Positions 12,706 through 14,119 of a stretch of DNA of 14,119 nt are shown here, one piece after another (position 1 is the first letter of the stretch; the number at the start of each line of letters is the position of its first letter). Position numbers and translations under genes: made by a program. A model generated the notes under the pieces. It saw only the letters and a list, made by a program, of their open reading frames with translations, searched no databases and had not been told where the DNA came from. The DNA is taken from positions 1 through 14,119 of the forward strand of contig JAJUHR010000013.1 of NCBI GenBank assembly GCA_029267795.1, in the 5' to 3' direction. This DNA is from Planctomycetota bacterium (GTDB lineage: Bacteria > Planctomycetota > Phycisphaerae > Phycisphaerales > Phycisphaeraceae).

Positions 12706-13731
12706 ATGCCCAACCGCACGCTCATCCGTAACCTGGCGCCCAGCCAGTTGGTGGAAGGGGTCTACGCGATTTACAACTGCCAGCTCGGGCAGACCAAGGG
12801 CGGCAAGCCTTACATCAAATGCCTGTTGGGCGACCGCTCGGGCCGCACCCCCGGCCGGATGTGGAACGCCTCGGAGCAGTTGTTCCGTTCGCTGCCGACC
12901 GACGGGTTCGTCCGCATCGAAGGGCAGACCCAGCCCTACCAGGGCGAGCTGCAGATCATCATCCAGAACATCCAGGGCGTCGAGCCCACGGAATCGGAGT
13001 TGGCCGACCTGCTCCCGTGCAGCCAGCACGACCCGGAGCAGATGTTCCGCGAGCTGGGCGCGGTCCTCGACACGCTGTCGCACCCGGCAATCAAGTCGCT
13101 GACCCGGGCGTACCTCAACGACGCGGAGCTGATGAGCCGGTTCAAGCAGGCCCCGGCCGCGATGACCCTGCACCACGCGTTCCTCGGCGGCTTGCTCGAG
13201 CACACGCTCAGCCTGTTGCGGCTGGGCTCGGCGTTTTGCTCCCTGTACCCGCAGCTGAACCGGGACCTGGTCCTGTTCGGCTTGTTCATCCACGACTTGG
13301 GCAAGTGCGACGAGCTGACCTGGAAGCGCGGCTTCGGCTACAGCGACCAGGGGCAACTGGTCGGCCACGTGGCCACCGGCTTGATCACCCTCCAGCGCAA
13401 AGCCGATCAGTGTCAGGCCGCCGGCCAGCCGATCCCCGAACCGCTGCTGATGGTCTTGCAGCACATCGTCCTCTCGCACCACGGGCAGCTCGGATTCGGG
13501 GCGCTGAAGGTCCCCGCGACCCCCGAGGCCATCGCCGTGAGCCTGCTGGACAACCTGGACGCCAAGACCCACATGGCGATCGCCGCGGCGCGGTCCGACT
13601 CCGACGGGGAGCGTTCGGAAGACGACCTGGGCGGCCGCTTCACCGAAAAGATCTGGGCCCTGGACACCCGGCTGTACCGCCCCGATCCTGCTGCGATCGG
13701 CGCCCCATCACCGCCCGGGAGCAACCCATAG
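12706..13731 (+). CDS. YhaM-family 3'-5' exoribonuclease (OB-fold plus HD domain)
   Basis: This is a probable cytosolic 3'-to-5' exonuclease acting on RNA or single-stranded DNA, as known for YhaM of Bacillus. The 341-residue protein has an N-terminal OB-type nucleic-acid binding domain (about residues 10-100: VYAIYNCQLGQTKGGKPYIKC, which I shorten to the run VYAIYNCQLG then KPYIKCLLGDRSG) and an HD domain. The HD metal ligands are visible: LHHAFLGGLLEHT (H156, H157, H166), FIHDLGK (H196, D197), SHHGQLGFG (H258, H259) and DNLDAK (D282, D285). ATG 12706 is chosen because AAGG lies nine bases before it and it begins the conserved fold. The frame stays open upstream inside the UPF0434 gene, but that part has no family likeness. 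The last 20 residues are a proline-rich tail. Probably part of the murA transcript, 100 bases after UPF0434. Confidence 0.88.
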   Translation: MPNRTLIRNLAPSQLVEGVYAIYNCQLGQTKGGKPYIKCLLGDRSGRTPGRMWNASEQLFRSLPTDGFVRIEGQTQPYQGELQIIIQNIQGVEPTESELADLLPCSQHDPEQMFRELGAVLDTLSHPAIKSLTRAYLNDAELMSRFKQAPAAMTLHHAFLGGLLEHTLSLLRLGSAFCSLYPQLNRDLVLFGLFIHDLGKCDELTWKRGFGYSDQGQLVGHVATGLITLQRKADQCQAAGQPIPEPLLMVLQHIVLSHHGQLGFGALKVPATPEAIAVSLLDNLDAKTHMAIAAARSDSDGERSEDDLGGRFTEKIWALDTRLYRPDPAAIGAPSPPGSNP

Positions 13732-13753
13732 GCTGCGATTCGCGGCACTTATT

Positions 13754-13812
13754 CGTGGGGGGGCTCCGCCTCCGCCGCTCAGCTCAGCCGAGGCGTCGTG
13801 ACCCGCCCCACG
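13754..13812. terminator. Large nested inverted repeat in the yhaM / epimerase convergent gap
   Basis: CGTGGGG at 13754-13760 pairs with CCCCACG at 13806-13812, continued by GGG 13761-13763 with CCC 13802-13804 (one bulged G), giving ten pairs. Inside, GCCTC at 13768-13772 pairs with GAGGC at 13790-13794. It fills most of the 85-base gap and lies between two convergent stop codons, so a two-way terminator or transcript-end stabiliser is likely. No T run follows on either strand. Confidence 0.45.
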
Positions 13813-13816
13813 AGCC

Positions 13817-14119
13817 TTACGCGCCTTGGGCCAACAACCACCTCCACTGCTGCGCGATGCCCTGTTCCAGCAGCACCTGGGGCTGGTATCCCAGGGCTGC
13901 CCTGCTCCGCGATAGGTCCGCCCAGGTGCGCTCCACGTCGCCGGCTTGGGGCGGCAGCGGTTGGACTCGGGCCTTGCGCCCCGTCACGCGCTCGAGCGTC
14001 TCGACCAACTCTCGCAGCGTGACCGGCGAACTGCCGCCGAGGTTGAACACGCCATACCCCCGCGCGCTGTGGCACCAATCCATCGCGGACAGAATCCCGG
14101 CGACGATGTCGTCAACATA
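13817..14119 (-). CDS. C-terminal part of an NAD-dependent sugar-nucleotide epimerase/dehydratase (cut by window edge)
   Basis: Only the last 101 codons are inside the window; the gene enters from the right edge in frame with no start codon needed here. The visible part begins YVDDIVAGI, a hallmark of extended short-chain dehydrogenases, and goes on with YGVFNLGGSSPVTLRELV, then PQAGDVERTWADLSRSRAAL and GYQPQVLLEQGI. This pattern (N-x-G-x-S-x-P-V, then Q-x-GDV, T-x-AD, LGY-x-P) is closest to UDP-glucuronate 4-epimerase and UDP-glucose 4-epimerase-like enzymes, which make precursors for lipopolysaccharide or exopolysaccharide. The Rossmann NAD-binding motif and the catalytic Ser/Tyr-x-x-x-Lys lie outside the window, so the exact reaction cannot be decided. 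It converges on the yhaM-like gene and ends five bases from the nested inverted repeat. Confidence 0.85.
   Translation of the reverse strand, partial: YVDDIVAGILSAMDWCHSARGYGVFNLGGSSPVTLRELVETLERVTGRKARVQPLPPQAGDVERTWADLSRSRAALGYQPQVLLEQGIAQQWRWLLAQGA

Overview
The window is high-GC, densely coded bacterial chromosome with mostly housekeeping content. The encoded cell uses MurA, so it makes peptidoglycan. It exports a lipoprotein with a SPOR domain and carries a complex I membrane subunit. That set, together with a YhaM-type exoribonuclease, an orphan-looking NuoH and an antiporter fused to an EIIA domain, suggests a Gram-negative-type bacterium. My guess is the Planctomycetes/Phycisphaerae neighbourhood, but this is inferred from gene style, not proven. 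I see no tRNA, rRNA, CRISPR array, transposase or phage gene.

Layout, left to right. 1-239 is non-coding leader. 240-2105 (+) is a CPA2-type cation:proton antiporter with a C-terminal PTS EIIA domain. 2106-2326 is a convergent junction packed with hairpins. 2327-3268 (-) is a radical SAM protein of unknown function, and 3335-4864 (-) is an acyl-CoA/AMP ligase. A divergent promoter region follows, then 5021-5818 (+), a TPR-SPOR lipoprotein. 5819-5988 is a second convergent, hairpin-rich junction. A run of minus-strand genes follows: nuoH (5989-7407), a PHP phosphoesterase (7512-8405), cysC (8507-9139), a CPBP-family membrane protease (9321-10130) and apt (10231-10761). These genes are separated by gaps of about 100-180 bases, so they are co-directional but not tightly coupled. 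A divergent promoter region at about 10762-10947 separates apt from the plus-strand cluster murA (10948-12285), a UPF0434/Trm112-like small protein (12342-12605) and a yhaM-like exoribonuclease (12706-13731). A third convergent junction (13732-13816) ends at a sugar-nucleotide epimerase/dehydratase cut by the right edge (13817-14119, -).

No gene cluster here looks like a new defence, biosynthetic or mobile system. The strongest unexplained signal is in the gaps. A two-hairpin element occurs twice in opposite genomic orientation: 2170-2243 on the plus strand and 5936-5858 on the minus strand. Each copy lies 50-65 bases behind the stop codon of a polytopic membrane protein gene and reads in the sense direction of that gene. 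Several hairpins in these gaps share a loop sequence (CGCTGCGCTT) while their stems differ by paired changes, as expected of an element kept for RNA or DNA structure. The nuoH copy ends in five T and looks like a working intrinsic terminator. Other signals worth a look are a seven-tract G-quadruplex candidate between apt and the CPBP gene, overlapping -10 boxes on both strands between apt and murA, and a TATAAT placed for a leaderless radical SAM mRNA.
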